Assembly (NCBI GenBank): GCA_036010905.1
Contig: DASCMH010000016.1
Location: 31,844-95,843 of the forward strand
Reading direction: 5' to 3'
Length of the DNA stretch: 64,000 bases
Source of the DNA: SMWD01 sp002729875
GTDB lineage: Bacteria > Pseudomonadota > Gammaproteobacteria > Steroidobacterales > GCA-2729495
The translations under genes and the position numbers were made by a program. Below the pieces are notes generated by a model. The model had not been told where the DNA came from. It ran no database searches and saw only the letters and a program-made list of their open reading frames with translations. Positions within the stretch are counted from its first letter, which is position 1; each line of letters opens with the position of its first letter. Of this stretch, positions 54,776 through 63,588 are shown in pieces.

Positions 54776-55507
54776 ATGGAAGAACTTCTGAAAAACAAAG
54801 TTTTTATAAGATATTTCCCCTACATTTCAGGGTTATTTTTTCTCATCTTATTCGTCTCTCTCGGAATATGGCAACTAAATAGAGCAGATGAAAAGACTAC
54901 TTTGCTTGAAAAATTTAAAGTCGGTGAACCATATAAGGAGCTAGTTAAATATGATGAACTTAACGACTTCGATAAAGTAAAAATTTTTGGCCAATATCTC
55001 CCGGAGAAGCAAGTCCTCTTAAAAAATATTCCCCATAATAATCAGTTTGGTTATTATGTGATTACCCCGTTTAAGATAGCCATTAATGATCTGACGGTGC
55101 TGGTAAATCGTGGCTGGATAGCCAAATCCAAAAATCCAGCAGATCTGCCCCATATTTCTATCGACGGAGAGTTTCGCACCATCAAGGGTTATGCCGGCCA
55201 CCTGCCAAGGGTGGCTATTCGCTCTGCTCCGGCATTCTCACAGAGCAACGGCTGGCCCAGAGTTGCACTATACCCATCGATTCCTGAAATTGAGACTGAG
55301 ATACAAATGCCAGCATTATCGTCAATACTCCTGCTAAGCTCAGATGCCCAACACGGATTTACCCGCCGCTGGGAACCTAACGTCAGCGGCGCAATGACGC
55401 ATTATAACTATGCATTCCAATGGTTTGCCCTGGCTTTAGCTGTTCTCTGCCTGGTCATCTGGCACAGCAGAAGAACCTCTGCAGCCCGTTCAATGCAAAT
55501 AGGCTGA
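54776..55507 (+). CDS. SURF1 family cytochrome oxidase assembly protein
   Basis: 243 residues with the SURF1 layout: transmembrane helix 1 (FPYISGLFFLILFVSLGIWQLNRA), an extended domain containing YVITPFKI and VLVNRGWI, and a C-terminal helix (WFALALAVLCLVIWHSRR). SURF1 helps insert heme a or metals into heme-copper oxidase. No cytochrome oxidase gene is adjacent, and the N-terminal half is AT-rich compared with neighbours, so it may have been moved here. Confidence 0.88.
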   Translation: MEELLKNKVFIRYFPYISGLFFLILFVSLGIWQLNRADEKTTLLEKFKVGEPYKELVKYDELNDFDKVKIFGQYLPEKQVLLKNIPHNNQFGYYVITPFKIAINDLTVLVNRGWIAKSKNPADLPHISIDGEFRTIKGYAGHLPRVAIRSAPAFSQSNGWPRVALYPSIPEIETEIQMPALSSILLLSSDAQHGFTRRWEPNVSGAMTHYNYAFQWFALALAVLCLVIWHSRRTSAARSMQIG

Positions 55508-55808
55508 TCTATTTCTGTAGCTCACTGGTTGAGGATTAAATCCTGGCATATCAGCCCTCTATTCTTGCGCAGAGATTAACCACCCGATACCGTGCCGCCC
55601 GCCGAGCCTTAACCCTCCCGTAATGAGTTGATACTAACTGTGACCGACTCATGGATAATATTCACCAGTTTCACGGCAATCCGACTCGCCCAACAGGATA
55701 GAATTTCCTATCCTTAAAGGTAAAGATTCAGGATTGGATGGACTGGTATAAACTGAGCTAGAGAAACTAACAACAAAAAAAGACCCGGTAAAACAGTTGC
55801 TGATCTCA
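55508..55808. other. intergenic region with repeat B
   Basis: 301 bp with stop-rich AT sequence and repeat copy B. No gene seen. Confidence 0.5.
55637..55714 (+). repeat. dispersed hairpin-ended repeat, copy B
   Basis: Same order as copy A: ACTGTGACCGACTCATGGAT, ATATTCACCAG, GGCAATCCGACTCGCCCAAC and palindrome GGATAGAATTTCCTATCC (55696-55713). Confidence 0.85.
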
Positions 55809-56801
55809 TTAATGCTCTGCCACTTCTCTCATCACTCTAAAGCCGAAATTGATGTAACGAGTATCCTTGTTCTTTGATTGATCTGACTCAAAACCATAAT
55901 GATTTGATGATCTCAAGTAGATCGGCATATCGTAGTATGAGGCGCCCCTTAATATAGGTCTGTTACAGTCTCCATATAATCTTGCTGAGCCATCATTTGG
56001 AGCATTATTATAGGAATTGTTCCAACAATCCTCTACCCACTCTGCGACATTGCCTAAAATATCGTAAATACCAAATGCATTCGGCTTAAAGGAACCTACA
56101 GGAGCTGACGTAATAAAACCATCATGGCAGTTTGCAACTTTCCAGTTCTCAGGCAATACAATTTTTGTTTGCCTGGCTCGCATTTCTTCTAGAAATGCTT
56201 TTGGCGCAATATCAAGATCAGCACCATTTGCAAAGTCACATCCCTCTTCACTGTCTCCCCAGAAACGAACGGTATCAGTTCCTGCTCTGGCTATATACTC
56301 CCATTCAGATTCTGAGAAAAGTCGATAGCTGTTACCAGTCTTTTTTGATAACCAGCTTGCGTATGCCTTTGCGTCATTCCAACTCACACAAACAACAGGA
56401 TGATTATCTGAAACGGGATAACCAGGATTGCGCCAATTTAAATTTCCCCCAAGCTGAATACCACTTTCCGTCGCGCCATAACATCCACCTGACATGTCAT
56501 GGCCTGTGCTTTGAACGAACTGTGCAAACTCAATTATTGTGACCTCATACTGACCAGCAGCGAAAAAATATTCTATGTGAACTTGATGCTGCGGTCGTTC
56601 ATCATCCCTCGATCCTTCAACACTGGATGGAGAACCCATCATGAATTCTCCAGGTTCTATAATGATCATCTGCGGACAATGCTCACAATCCTTAATCAAC
56701 TGTGATGAATCATTCATTTCATAGCAATTTGCACTCAATGATATAAATGATAAACAGAACAGAGGCACTATGATCTGCAAAAACTGATACTGCTTATTCA
56801 T
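55809..56801 (-). CDS. secreted SUMF1-domain (FGE-like) protein
   Basis: 330 residues starting at the Met at 56801 with GAGAA upstream. Signal peptide (MNKQYQFLQIIVPLFCLSFI). SUMF1 landmarks: EPGEFMMGSP, DDERPQHQVHIE, VSWNDAKAYASWLS, YRLFSESEWEYIARAG, GNVAEWVEDCW and FGFRVMRE. The active-site cysteines of formylglycine-generating enzyme are missing: the matching stretch reads RGASYYDMPIYLRSSNHYG. So it is probably a non-catalytic or differently acting family member. AT-rich codon usage sets it apart from neighbours. Confidence 0.85.
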   Translation of the reverse strand: MNKQYQFLQIIVPLFCLSFISLSANCYEMNDSSQLIKDCEHCPQMIIIEPGEFMMGSPSSVEGSRDDERPQHQVHIEYFFAAGQYEVTIIEFAQFVQSTGHDMSGGCYGATESGIQLGGNLNWRNPGYPVSDNHPVVCVSWNDAKAYASWLSKKTGNSYRLFSESEWEYIARAGTDTVRFWGDSEEGCDFANGADLDIAPKAFLEEMRARQTKIVLPENWKVANCHDGFITSAPVGSFKPNAFGIYDILGNVAEWVEDCWNNSYNNAPNDGSARLYGDCNRPILRGASYYDMPIYLRSSNHYGFESDQSKNKDTRYINFGFRVMREVAEH

Positions 56802-57004
56802 TGTTGTTCTCAAAATGAATACCGATTGTTTATAATACGATTATGGCTCATCATTGCTCCAGACCTACTTGTTGCGTTTACACAACATTGACAGTGTATG
56901 TGTCGATGCTGCGAAGAGTACGGCCATTTATATTGTGTTGACAAACGATAGCTACAAATAATTTAGGGTAATTTTTTGACTTAAGTTAATGAATCAGCGG
57001 TGCG

Positions 57005-57052
57005 GCTATGTAAACTGACTTTCAAACTGGACCAGTTAATGTGGGCACGTCA
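57005..57052 (+). repeat. 48-bp terminal inverted repeat, left
   Basis: GTAAACTGACTTTCAAACTG followed by GACCAGTTA and GGGCACGTCA; pairs with the right copy at 59384-59431, 40 of 48 positions identical. Confidence 0.9.
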
Positions 57053-57088
57053 CAATCAACTCTCATCGTATAAAGGATTCCACTTACC

Positions 57089-57940
57089 ATGACCATTCTA
57101 GTTATCGGCGCCACCGGCAATGTCGGGCGCCCAACGGTTGCCAGTTTACTCGCTAAAGGTGAGTCGGTGGGTGCTTTGAGTCGCTCGGAAGTAAATCTGG
57201 CCGCGTTGCCGGACGGCGTTGACGGCATCATCGGCGATCTGGAAACCGGCGATGGCCTGGTTGCGGCCTGCACCGGCGCCGACAAGCTGTTTTTGATCAC
57301 CTCCAATGGCGAAACGGAAACAGCCCGTGGCCTGAAGGCGGTGCAAGCAGCCTCCTCCACCGGCGTGAAACATATCGTTTTTCTTTCGGTTGCTGATCCC
57401 GGCAAAGAACCTGCCGTTCCGCACTATCGTGCCAAGCTGCCCATCGAGAATGCAATTCGCAACAGCGGTGCCGATTACACCTTTCTGCGGCCCAACTTTT
57501 TTATGCAGACAGATCTATCCGTCATCCCCGTCATCAAGGAACACGGTGTCTATGCCATGCCGATTGGATCAATAGGCCAGAACCGGATTGATACCCGCGA
57601 CATTGCTGACTGCGCGGTACGCGTTTTGACTGAAGACGGTCATGCCGGTGCCGACTATCACCTGCACGGTCCCGACACCATTAACGGCGCCAAGGCTGCC
57701 GAAGTGTACGGCAAACACTTCGGTCGCGATGTCTTTTATGGCGGCGATGATGTTGATCAATGGGGCAAGCCTGTCGAGGCCTTCCTGCCACCCTGGTTAC
57801 TCGATTCATTAAAGAAGATGTTTTTGGGACAACAGATGAATGGCGGCGTCGCCAATGCAGACGCAATTACTGCTGCGAGCGTTGCCGTCGGCCATCCGTT
57901 ACGAACATTTGATGAGTTTGTTGCAGAACTGGCGAACTAA
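57089..57940 (+). CDS. NmrA-like NAD(P)-binding protein
   Basis: 283 residues, atypical SDR with GATGNVG near residue 7 and the KLFLITSNGETETARG and VLRPNFFMQ segments typical of NmrA/QOR2-like NAD(P)H sensors or azoreductase-type quinone reductases. Within the module bounded by 48-bp inverted repeats. A weak TTGACA with AT-rich -10 lies at 56938-56966, outside the left repeat. Physiological role unknown. Confidence 0.85.
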   Translation: MTILVIGATGNVGRPTVASLLAKGESVGALSRSEVNLAALPDGVDGIIGDLETGDGLVAACTGADKLFLITSNGETETARGLKAVQAASSTGVKHIVFLSVADPGKEPAVPHYRAKLPIENAIRNSGADYTFLRPNFFMQTDLSVIPVIKEHGVYAMPIGSIGQNRIDTRDIADCAVRVLTEDGHAGADYHLHGPDTINGAKAAEVYGKHFGRDVFYGGDDVDQWGKPVEAFLPPWLLDSLKKMFLGQQMNGGVANADAITAASVAVGHPLRTFDEFVAELAN

Positions 57941-58117
57941 TATAGCTGATGGTGTCAAACACCAAGTAAACAAAAAGTCTCAATCACTCCGGTAGAAACC
58001 GGTGATGGACAGTTAATAATAGACAGAATGATTCTCCTGCTGATGCTTTGGAAGCCAAAAAAAGCACGTATTAAGCGCAAGTGGCTTAAATATTATTCGC
58101 TTTGAATGGAGCTTCAC

Positions 58118-59368
58118 ATGCAGTCATTCTTATACAGGTTTCAACGGGCTGCGATCTGCTTACTGACCTTATTGGCAGCAGATGTGCTGCCGGCAGCCGA
58201 GCAGAACCTGCTCTACGTGGCACGTGCGCCAAGGGACCGCGATGGCTTCCGGACCCTGGCACCCTCTATCGAAGTTTTCGATATTAACAACGAGCATACG
58301 CTGGTCAGGGTAATTCCACTGGATGCACCAGACGGCACAACGCCGGTAGCACATATTCGCGGTATAACGGCCAGCGCCGCCACCCAGACACTCTACATTT
58401 CACACTACGGCAGTTACCAGGATCTGCGGCCCGGCGACACCCTTTCAGGCCATGTTCTGGCACTCGATATGAAAACCGACCGGGTGCTGTGGAATCGCGC
58501 GACTTTATCGTCGGTAGATCGTGGCGCGGTGACGCCCGATGGCAGCAAACTCTTCATGCCGTCCGGCGAACTGGCACGCACAGCTTTTTTCTACACCATT
58601 GATGGTGCTACTGGCGTGGAACAACCGGAACAACGCATCACCGTTGCACCTCACACGCACAACACGGTGGTGACACTGGATGGCACACAGGTTTTCATGA
58701 CCGCATTCGGCGGCTTCAGTAATGCAAACTTCGAACCCTTTATTCACATCGCCGACACCCGCACCGGCGAGGTTATAAATAAAGTCGGGCCGTTCGCGGC
58801 GCATATCCGTCCGATCACTATCAATGGCACTGCAACGCTGGTATTTGCTAACGTCAATAACCTGATCGGCTTCCAGGTGGGCGACGTGCTAACCGGCAAA
58901 GTTTTGTACACCGCACGTGCGCCGGTCGAAAAAAAGGCCGGGGCCAGACGCAAGACCAATGTCAGTCACGGCATTTCAATGACGGCCGACGAAACAGAAG
59001 TCTGGGTGGTCGATCAGGTGAACTCGGGCGTACATGTATTCGATGTCCGCGGTTTACCCGAATCCCCACCAGTATGGAAGCAATACATTGACACCCACGA
59101 CGGACGCGAGCAGGACGCACAAGGCAAATACCTCTATGGAGAAACCGGCATCATCGGTCAACCGGGCTGGATCATGTCGAGTATTAACGGCCAGTATCTG
59201 TACCCGGAAACCGGTGAAATTATTGATGTGGCAGCCAGACAAGTGATCGGAAATTTAATTGGCGCAAACGGCGCCTACCTGCACAGTCGCTTTGCACTGG
59301 AAGTCGACGTTCGTGATGGAACGGTGATTCGAGTCGGAGATCAGCAGGGAGTCGGTCGAATAGAATAA
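58118..59368 (+). CDS. secreted YVTN-type beta-propeller protein
   Basis: 416 residues from the Met at 58118, with GGAG 7 bp upstream; an in-frame ATG 4 codons earlier is less well placed. Signal peptide ending near DVLPA-AEQN. The rest consists of beta-propeller blades with patterns such as LYISHYGSY, VFMTAFGG and VWVVDQVNSGVHVFDVRGLP. Probably periplasmic or extracellular. Second gene of the module between the inverted repeats. Confidence 0.7.
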   Translation: MQSFLYRFQRAAICLLTLLAADVLPAAEQNLLYVARAPRDRDGFRTLAPSIEVFDINNEHTLVRVIPLDAPDGTTPVAHIRGITASAATQTLYISHYGSYQDLRPGDTLSGHVLALDMKTDRVLWNRATLSSVDRGAVTPDGSKLFMPSGELARTAFFYTIDGATGVEQPEQRITVAPHTHNTVVTLDGTQVFMTAFGGFSNANFEPFIHIADTRTGEVINKVGPFAAHIRPITINGTATLVFANVNNLIGFQVGDVLTGKVLYTARAPVEKKAGARRKTNVSHGISMTADETEVWVVDQVNSGVHVFDVRGLPESPPVWKQYIDTHDGREQDAQGKYLYGETGIIGQPGWIMSSINGQYLYPETGEIIDVAARQVIGNLIGANGAYLHSRFALEVDVRDGTVIRVGDQQGVGRIE

Positions 59369-59383
59369 ATTGGTGGCTGACCC

Positions 59384-59431
59384 TGACGTGCCCGAACTAA
59401 CTGGTCCAGCTTGAAAGTTGGTTTACGCAGC
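59384..59431 (-). repeat. 48-bp terminal inverted repeat, right
   Basis: Complement of the left repeat. It begins 15 bp after the beta-propeller stop, so the repeats frame the two genes tightly. Confidence 0.9.
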
Positions 59432-59523
59432 TTTGATCGCAATAGGTAAAACACAATTCCTTTTGTAGAGATGTTATTACTCATAGTAGAGTGCTCAAAT
59501 AATTATCTATATTTGTCGATTAT

Positions 59524-59901
59524 ATGAAATTTCTGGATCGATTAAGGATGAAAACAGATCTATCACGCATTAGCCTTTCCAGAGTCATCCGGCGGTCCTT
59601 TTTCCTTTTCATGCTGGGTTACGCACTTGTGAGCTGTGTTACTTCCGCTCCCACTCCCGTTTGTACGGCGGGTAACTGTGTTGATGGCCAGGGCACCTAT
59701 ACCTACGCCAATGGAGATAAATACGTCGGTGAGTGGAGGGATAACCTACCCAATGGACAAGGCACCTTAACCTACGCCGATGGAAGTAAATACGTCGGTG
59801 AGTGGAAGGGTTCAAAGGCAAACGGCCAAGGCACCATGACCTACGCCGATGGACGGAAGATGGCAGGCATTTGGGAAAACGATGAATATCTCGGAAAGTA
59901 A
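59524..59901 (+). CDS. MORN-repeat lipoprotein
   Basis: 125 residues. N-terminal basic region and hydrophobic segment ending in lipobox ALVSC (about residues 36-40), then three MORN repeats (GQGTYTYANGDKYVGEW, GQGTLTYADGSKYVGEW, GQGTMTYADGRKMAGIW). It should be an outer- or inner-membrane lipoprotein. MORN repeats bind lipid or serve as scaffolds; function here unknown. Outside the inverted-repeat module by 92 bp. Confidence 0.8.
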   Translation: MKFLDRLRMKTDLSRISLSRVIRRSFFLFMLGYALVSCVTSAPTPVCTAGNCVDGQGTYTYANGDKYVGEWRDNLPNGQGTLTYADGSKYVGEWKGSKANGQGTMTYADGRKMAGIWENDEYLGK

Positions 59902-59965
59902 GGCTGTGTTGAAAAGTTAAGCCTTATGTTTTAGATTCTCTTCATAATTTGGAGTGAGGAGTTCA

Positions 59966-60427
59966 ATGATTGATATACGTTTTGGTTTTTTTGTCTTACT
60001 GACTTTGTTTAATACCACCCATGCTTTTGCCGAACCTGAACAGCTGGATGTTGTCTGCGATAAACCGGTTATCATGCTAGTGATTGTTCAAGTCGAAAAC
60101 GAAGAACCCTTGGCAGCATATGGGAAGGAGCTCCGTAAGTTAAGCACCTATCTGGATCAGCAAGGATACTACCTGTTCCACGTGCAAACAGAAGCATTTG
60201 AAGGAGAATGGCCAGAAAACCAAGGCGTTATGGGCGCCAAGTTTCCCTGTGCGGAAGCAGCGCGTGGCTTTTGGTTTTCAGATGAATACCAAGGTATCCG
60301 TAAGGTTCGTTCAGGTACCGGAAAAGTAACTGTGACCATTCATCCCATTCAAGAAACGCCAGCAGATATTACAGGCGCGAAGCCCAAGCGACTTTTTGCC
60401 CAACAGCCCAAGCAAGCTAACCCTTGA
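59966..60427 (+). CDS. small periplasmic DUF1330-like protein
   Basis: 153 residues from ATG 59966 with GAGGAG upstream. Signal peptide ending HAFA-EPEQ. The mature part has a KPVIMLVIVQVENEEPLAAYG strand-helix start and WFSDEYQGIRKVR segment, resembling DUF1330/dimeric alpha-beta barrel proteins. Function unknown. Relatively AT-rich flanks. Confidence 0.5.
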   Translation: MIDIRFGFFVLLTLFNTTHAFAEPEQLDVVCDKPVIMLVIVQVENEEPLAAYGKELRKLSTYLDQQGYYLFHVQTEAFEGEWPENQGVMGAKFPCAEAARGFWFSDEYQGIRKVRSGTGKVTVTIHPIQETPADITGAKPKRLFAQQPKQANP

Positions 60428-60450
60428 GACCACACAGAATAGAGTATTGA

Positions 60451-60561
60451 GTGGGAGCTGTATTATTTGGTTTTATCTACTTTTTTATTGGTATTGGAAT
60501 ATTTAAAAAGAAGGGATGGTATATCTTTTATCCTCTGTTCGCCTACTCCCCATTTAAATAG
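60451..60561 (+). other. short hydrophobic open frame
   Basis: 36 codons from GTG 60451: one transmembrane-like stretch (VLFGFIYFFIGIGIF) followed by KKKGWYIFYPLFAYSPFK. It has coding-like composition but weak ribosome binding site and no recognised relative. Could be a tiny membrane protein or the tail of a decayed gene. Confidence 0.25.
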
Positions 60562-60703
60562 TATATGAAATCATTATATGAAACCGGTTCGCTATCGTGT
60601 GAACCTACCATGGTTTTGGGCTCAATCCCGTAGAATTGAATAGCCCGATACAATTCTTCAGTCGAGTATGTGGGTTTTCCACTGGGTGATCTTCTCGAAC
60701 ATC

Positions 60704-60828
60704 ATCGTATTGATACGCTGATCTTTCCAACGACACCGAAGGTCGCTCTTCCACGCGCAGAGGATAACAGCGTGTATCGTGATGGCAAACCGGCATTCTC
60801 ATGGTTTTATTTCAGCCATACCGTTTAC
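60704..60828 (+). pseudogene. amidase C-terminal fragment
   Basis: About 41 codons (HRIDTLIFPTTPKVALPRAE, then SVYRDGKPAFSWFYFSH) that match residues about 420-462 of the amidase at 43074-44615 nearly codon for codon; only a few bases differ. The flanks do not match, so this is an isolated duplicated or recombined piece, now non-functional. Confidence 0.85.
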
Positions 60829-60887
60829 AACGGTACCTATTTCGACGCGGCCACACATTCATGACTTAGATTGATATTCCTCTGCAT

Positions 60888-61664
60888 CTACCAGGGCCAC
60901 GTTTGCCCGTCCTTGCCGAGGAACGTGCCGGTGTCTTCAAGATCATATTCGTCAATTACGGCAACGACTTTGGTCGCGCTCTCGACCGGTGTGATCATCA
61001 TGGGGAGATCCAGACCGGGTGTGAGGCCTGTTTTTACGAAGCCGGGAGAAATCAGCCCCACGGTAATACCCTTCTTCTTCAATTCCAGTGAAATGTTGCG
61101 CATCATCATATTAAGTGCCGCTTTGCTGCTGCGATAAATTGTGCAACAGCCCCAGGTCTTTTCGATGGACCCCTGACCGCTCGTTATATTGATGATTTTT
61201 TTCTGCTCGCTCATCGCGACACTGGGCAGGAAAGCCTCGGCCATCTTGGTCGGCCCGACCACATTTACGCGGTGTACCTCGTAGTACACGTCATAGTTCA
61301 TCTCGCCGAATTTTGCGTTTTCGTGCCCACCGGAAATCCCCGCATTATTGATCAGAATATCGATGGGCTTATCGCGGTATTGCGCAGCCAGTGCGTCGAT
61401 CCGGGCGTGGTCGGTGACATCCAGCTGTTCGATAACCAGGTTTGGATGTTTTTCCCGGATGGCCTTGAGATCATCCGTGGCTTCCGGACGTCGCGCCGTG
61501 GCGATCACGGTCCAACCCCGTTCGGCATAAATCCGGGCAATTTCCAGCCCAATGCCCCGGTTGGAGCCGGTGATCAGTACGGTAGGATTTTCCGCCGCCT
61601 GCAGAGCCGGGGAACCCAAACAGGCGGTGACTAAAAAGATATTAAGAATCAGACGATACAACAT
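60888..61664 (-). CDS. secreted short-chain dehydrogenase
   Basis: 258 residues. The first 23 form a signal-like hydrophobic start (MLYRLILNIFLVTACLGSPALQ), after which an SDR begins: cofactor motif TGSNRGIG, NNAG near residue 108, and active-site YRSSK near 160-164. Cofactor motif suggests NAD(P)(H). An SDR with a signal peptide is uncommon because cofactors are cytoplasmic; it may instead be membrane-anchored. Substrate unknown. Confidence 0.8.
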   Translation of the reverse strand: MLYRLILNIFLVTACLGSPALQAAENPTVLITGSNRGIGLEIARIYAERGWTVIATARRPEATDDLKAIREKHPNLVIEQLDVTDHARIDALAAQYRDKPIDILINNAGISGGHENAKFGEMNYDVYYEVHRVNVVGPTKMAEAFLPSVAMSEQKKIINITSGQGSIEKTWGCCTIYRSSKAALNMMMRNISLELKKKGITVGLISPGFVKTGLTPGLDLPMMITPVESATKVVAVIDEYDLEDTGTFLGKDGQTWPW

Positions 61665-61776
61665 GTCAGACCTTCCTTAAGATAGCTGCCGGAGTACTAA
61701 GAAGGGTGTCTTATTAGAAACACCTATACCACGCTATATGGAAAATAAGCGCATAATTTAATGGCTGGTCAGCCCG

Positions 61777-61818
61777 GCATTATGAGGGCGCCTTATCAAT
61801 TGCAACCCTCTGTTTTAA
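61777..61818 (+). repeat. dispersed 45-bp repeat, copy 2
   Basis: CATTATGAGGGCGCCTTATC followed by AATTG-AAC and TGTTTTAAA, related to 42890-42934 but with about ten differences. Confidence 0.55.
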
Positions 61819-61825
61819 AAAAAAA

Positions 61826-62548
61826 TTATTCCACCTCCGCGAGACGGATGGTGATGCTTCCATCATCATTCCACTCTGAAACCTCAAGATCCACACCGAG
61901 AATATCTGCGCGCTTCTTGGTCCGTGGGATGGTGAAAACCTCGTGAATCTCCTGCTCGGTGAGGTTGTGCTGGCCGAGACGACGGGTCGCGGCGAGGACA
62001 TTTCCATACGGGGATTGATAAGTGATGGATCCGGGTCCGCGTTCAGCGTCGTCAACCAATTGGTAAAAGCAGGCCGTCCGGTCTGTGATGGCCTGGATAG
62101 CCAGTTCTTTGTTGCCGGTTTTTTCAATCAGCTTGCGGACTCGATTCAACATCGGATACTCGGTTTGGATGCCGGTCTCGATCATTTTATCGATCATTTC
62201 ATTGTCTTTTGCAAACTGCATGTAAGTCAGATGCAGCTTGACCAGCGCATCATTCATTTCGTGCACGTAGGGGGTGTCGACGTTAATGGTGCGGATCGCC
62301 GTAGCAACTGCATGGCCAAGACGTTTTTCGCGTACTGACTCGCTGAAATCATGATTGGCGTTTTTGGTGGGGCTGATTTCCATGATGCTGGCCGCAACGG
62401 CTGCACCGAGCGCCTCCTCATTACCCTCGAATCCGCTGAGTTCAACAAAGTTTCGTGCACGACTGTCACTGCCTTCATGACCGCCAGCCTGCACCTGGAT
62501 CAGGATAAACAGGGCGGCTAACAGAGAAATACCAATAGTCCGTAACAT
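61826..62548 (-). CDS. secreted helical protein of unknown function
   Basis: 240 residues from ATG 62548 with AGAGG upstream. Signal peptide MLRTIGISLLAALFILIQVQA followed by a mostly helical domain. I recognise no family. It contains ITDRTACFYQLVDDAERGPG, which may bind a ligand, and a beta-rich C-terminus. Convergent with the repeat region; divergent from the HslR gene. Confidence 0.6.
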   Translation of the reverse strand: MLRTIGISLLAALFILIQVQAGGHEGSDSRARNFVELSGFEGNEEALGAAVAASIMEISPTKNANHDFSESVREKRLGHAVATAIRTINVDTPYVHEMNDALVKLHLTYMQFAKDNEMIDKMIETGIQTEYPMLNRVRKLIEKTGNKELAIQAITDRTACFYQLVDDAERGPGSITYQSPYGNVLAATRRLGQHNLTEQEIHEVFTIPRTKKRADILGVDLEVSEWNDDGSITIRLAEVE

Positions 62549-62764
62549 CTTCACAACCTCTGGATAATCATCCATATAGCATCAAGAAAAGTAACGCTAG
62601 CAAGCCCGGGCCCACCGATCCAGCCCGACGGGCGCACTGTTCGGCCAATGACTGCTGCCCAGACCCATGGGGCTAAAAGCCTTTTAGCATATTTACCAAG
62701 GTGCGGGGAGCGGGCCCGGTTGAAGTGGGCTAGAATCGGAGTAAGCCCCGATTTTTTTCATGAG

Positions 62765-63175
62765 ATGAAACCCTTTATAAAAGACAAAGTTCGCCTGGAT
62801 AAATGGCTTTGGGCCGCGCGCTTTTTCAAAACGCGACGCCTGGCCAAAGAAGCGATTGACGGCGGTAAAGTTCATTGCGAAGGTCAGCGCGTCAAGGCGG
62901 CCAAGGAAATTGCAGTGGGCGAGATGCTCATGATTCGTCAGGGTACAGACGAGAAAGTTATACGGATCACCCTGCTTAGCGATCAGCGTCGCGGAGCACC
63001 TGAAGCGGCATTACTCTACGAGGAAACAGCCGCCAGCAAAGCACTCCGCAAAGAGCTTGCAGCAGATCGTAAGGCCGGGCTTGGCGGCTTTGCACCCAGC
63101 GATCATAAACCCAGCAAAAAAGAACGCCGGCAGATGCACAAGTTTCAGAATACGAATCATTTTTCAGAAGATTGA
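62765..63175 (+). CDS. hslR: Hsp15-like S4-domain RNA-binding protein
   Basis: 136 residues from ATG 62765; the 39 codons upstream are open but start in a non-conserved stretch. S4 domain at residues about 6-65 (VRLDKWLWAARFFKTRRLAK, EAIDGGKVHCEGQRV) and a basic C-terminus (KPSKKERRQMHK). Hsp15 binds free 50S subunits carrying nascent chains after heat stress. Length and layout match HslR. Confidence 0.87.
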   Translation: MKPFIKDKVRLDKWLWAARFFKTRRLAKEAIDGGKVHCEGQRVKAAKEIAVGEMLMIRQGTDEKVIRITLLSDQRRGAPEAALLYEETAASKALRKELAADRKAGLGGFAPSDHKPSKKERRQMHKFQNTNHFSED

Positions 63176-63204
63176 GCTTGCCAAAGACTGGCAACGGCCA
63201 GCAG

Positions 63205-63588
63205 TCATTGAAATGGCTGCGCCTGTTGCTCAACCATATTCCCGATAAGTACGAGCACCTGGTCCGCTATTACGGCTATTACTCCAACCGCTCGCGCGGT
63301 GCGCGCCGGCGGGCAGAATTGCAATGTGAAGAGCAAACGCAGACCACCCTCGATGACCGACCGCCGAACCGGCGGTGCAAGGCCAACCGGGTCCGGTTGA
63401 TTCACAAAGTGTATGCAGTTGATCCGCTTAAGTGCCCGAACTGCGGCGCGATCATGCGCATCATGGCGCTGATCGATGAACCGGCTGTTATCGAACGCAT
63501 CCTCAAACACCTCAAAGCCTGGAATCCCGGGCCGGCAGTGGCATTCTCAAGTCAGCCCGGCGCTGATTCGACTCGTCCGCCGGGATAG
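63205..63588 (+). pseudogene. IS91-like transposase C-terminal fragment
   Basis: Frame with HIPDKYEHLVRYYGYYSNRS, KVYAVDPLKCPNCGAIMRIM and IERILKHLKAWNP, the C-terminal pattern of IS91/IS801-type Y2 transposases. The catalytic N-terminal two thirds are missing; the frame begins directly behind hslR. It ends 10 bp before a copy of the hairpin-ended repeat, which fits the 3' end of such an element. Non-functional. Confidence 0.85.

Larger units (their letters stand above)
60428..60887. other. intergenic region with fragments
   Basis: 460 bp. It contains a 36-codon membrane-peptide frame (60451-60561) and the duplicated amidase fragment (60704-60828). The rest is AT-rich and shows no gene. Confidence 0.5.
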
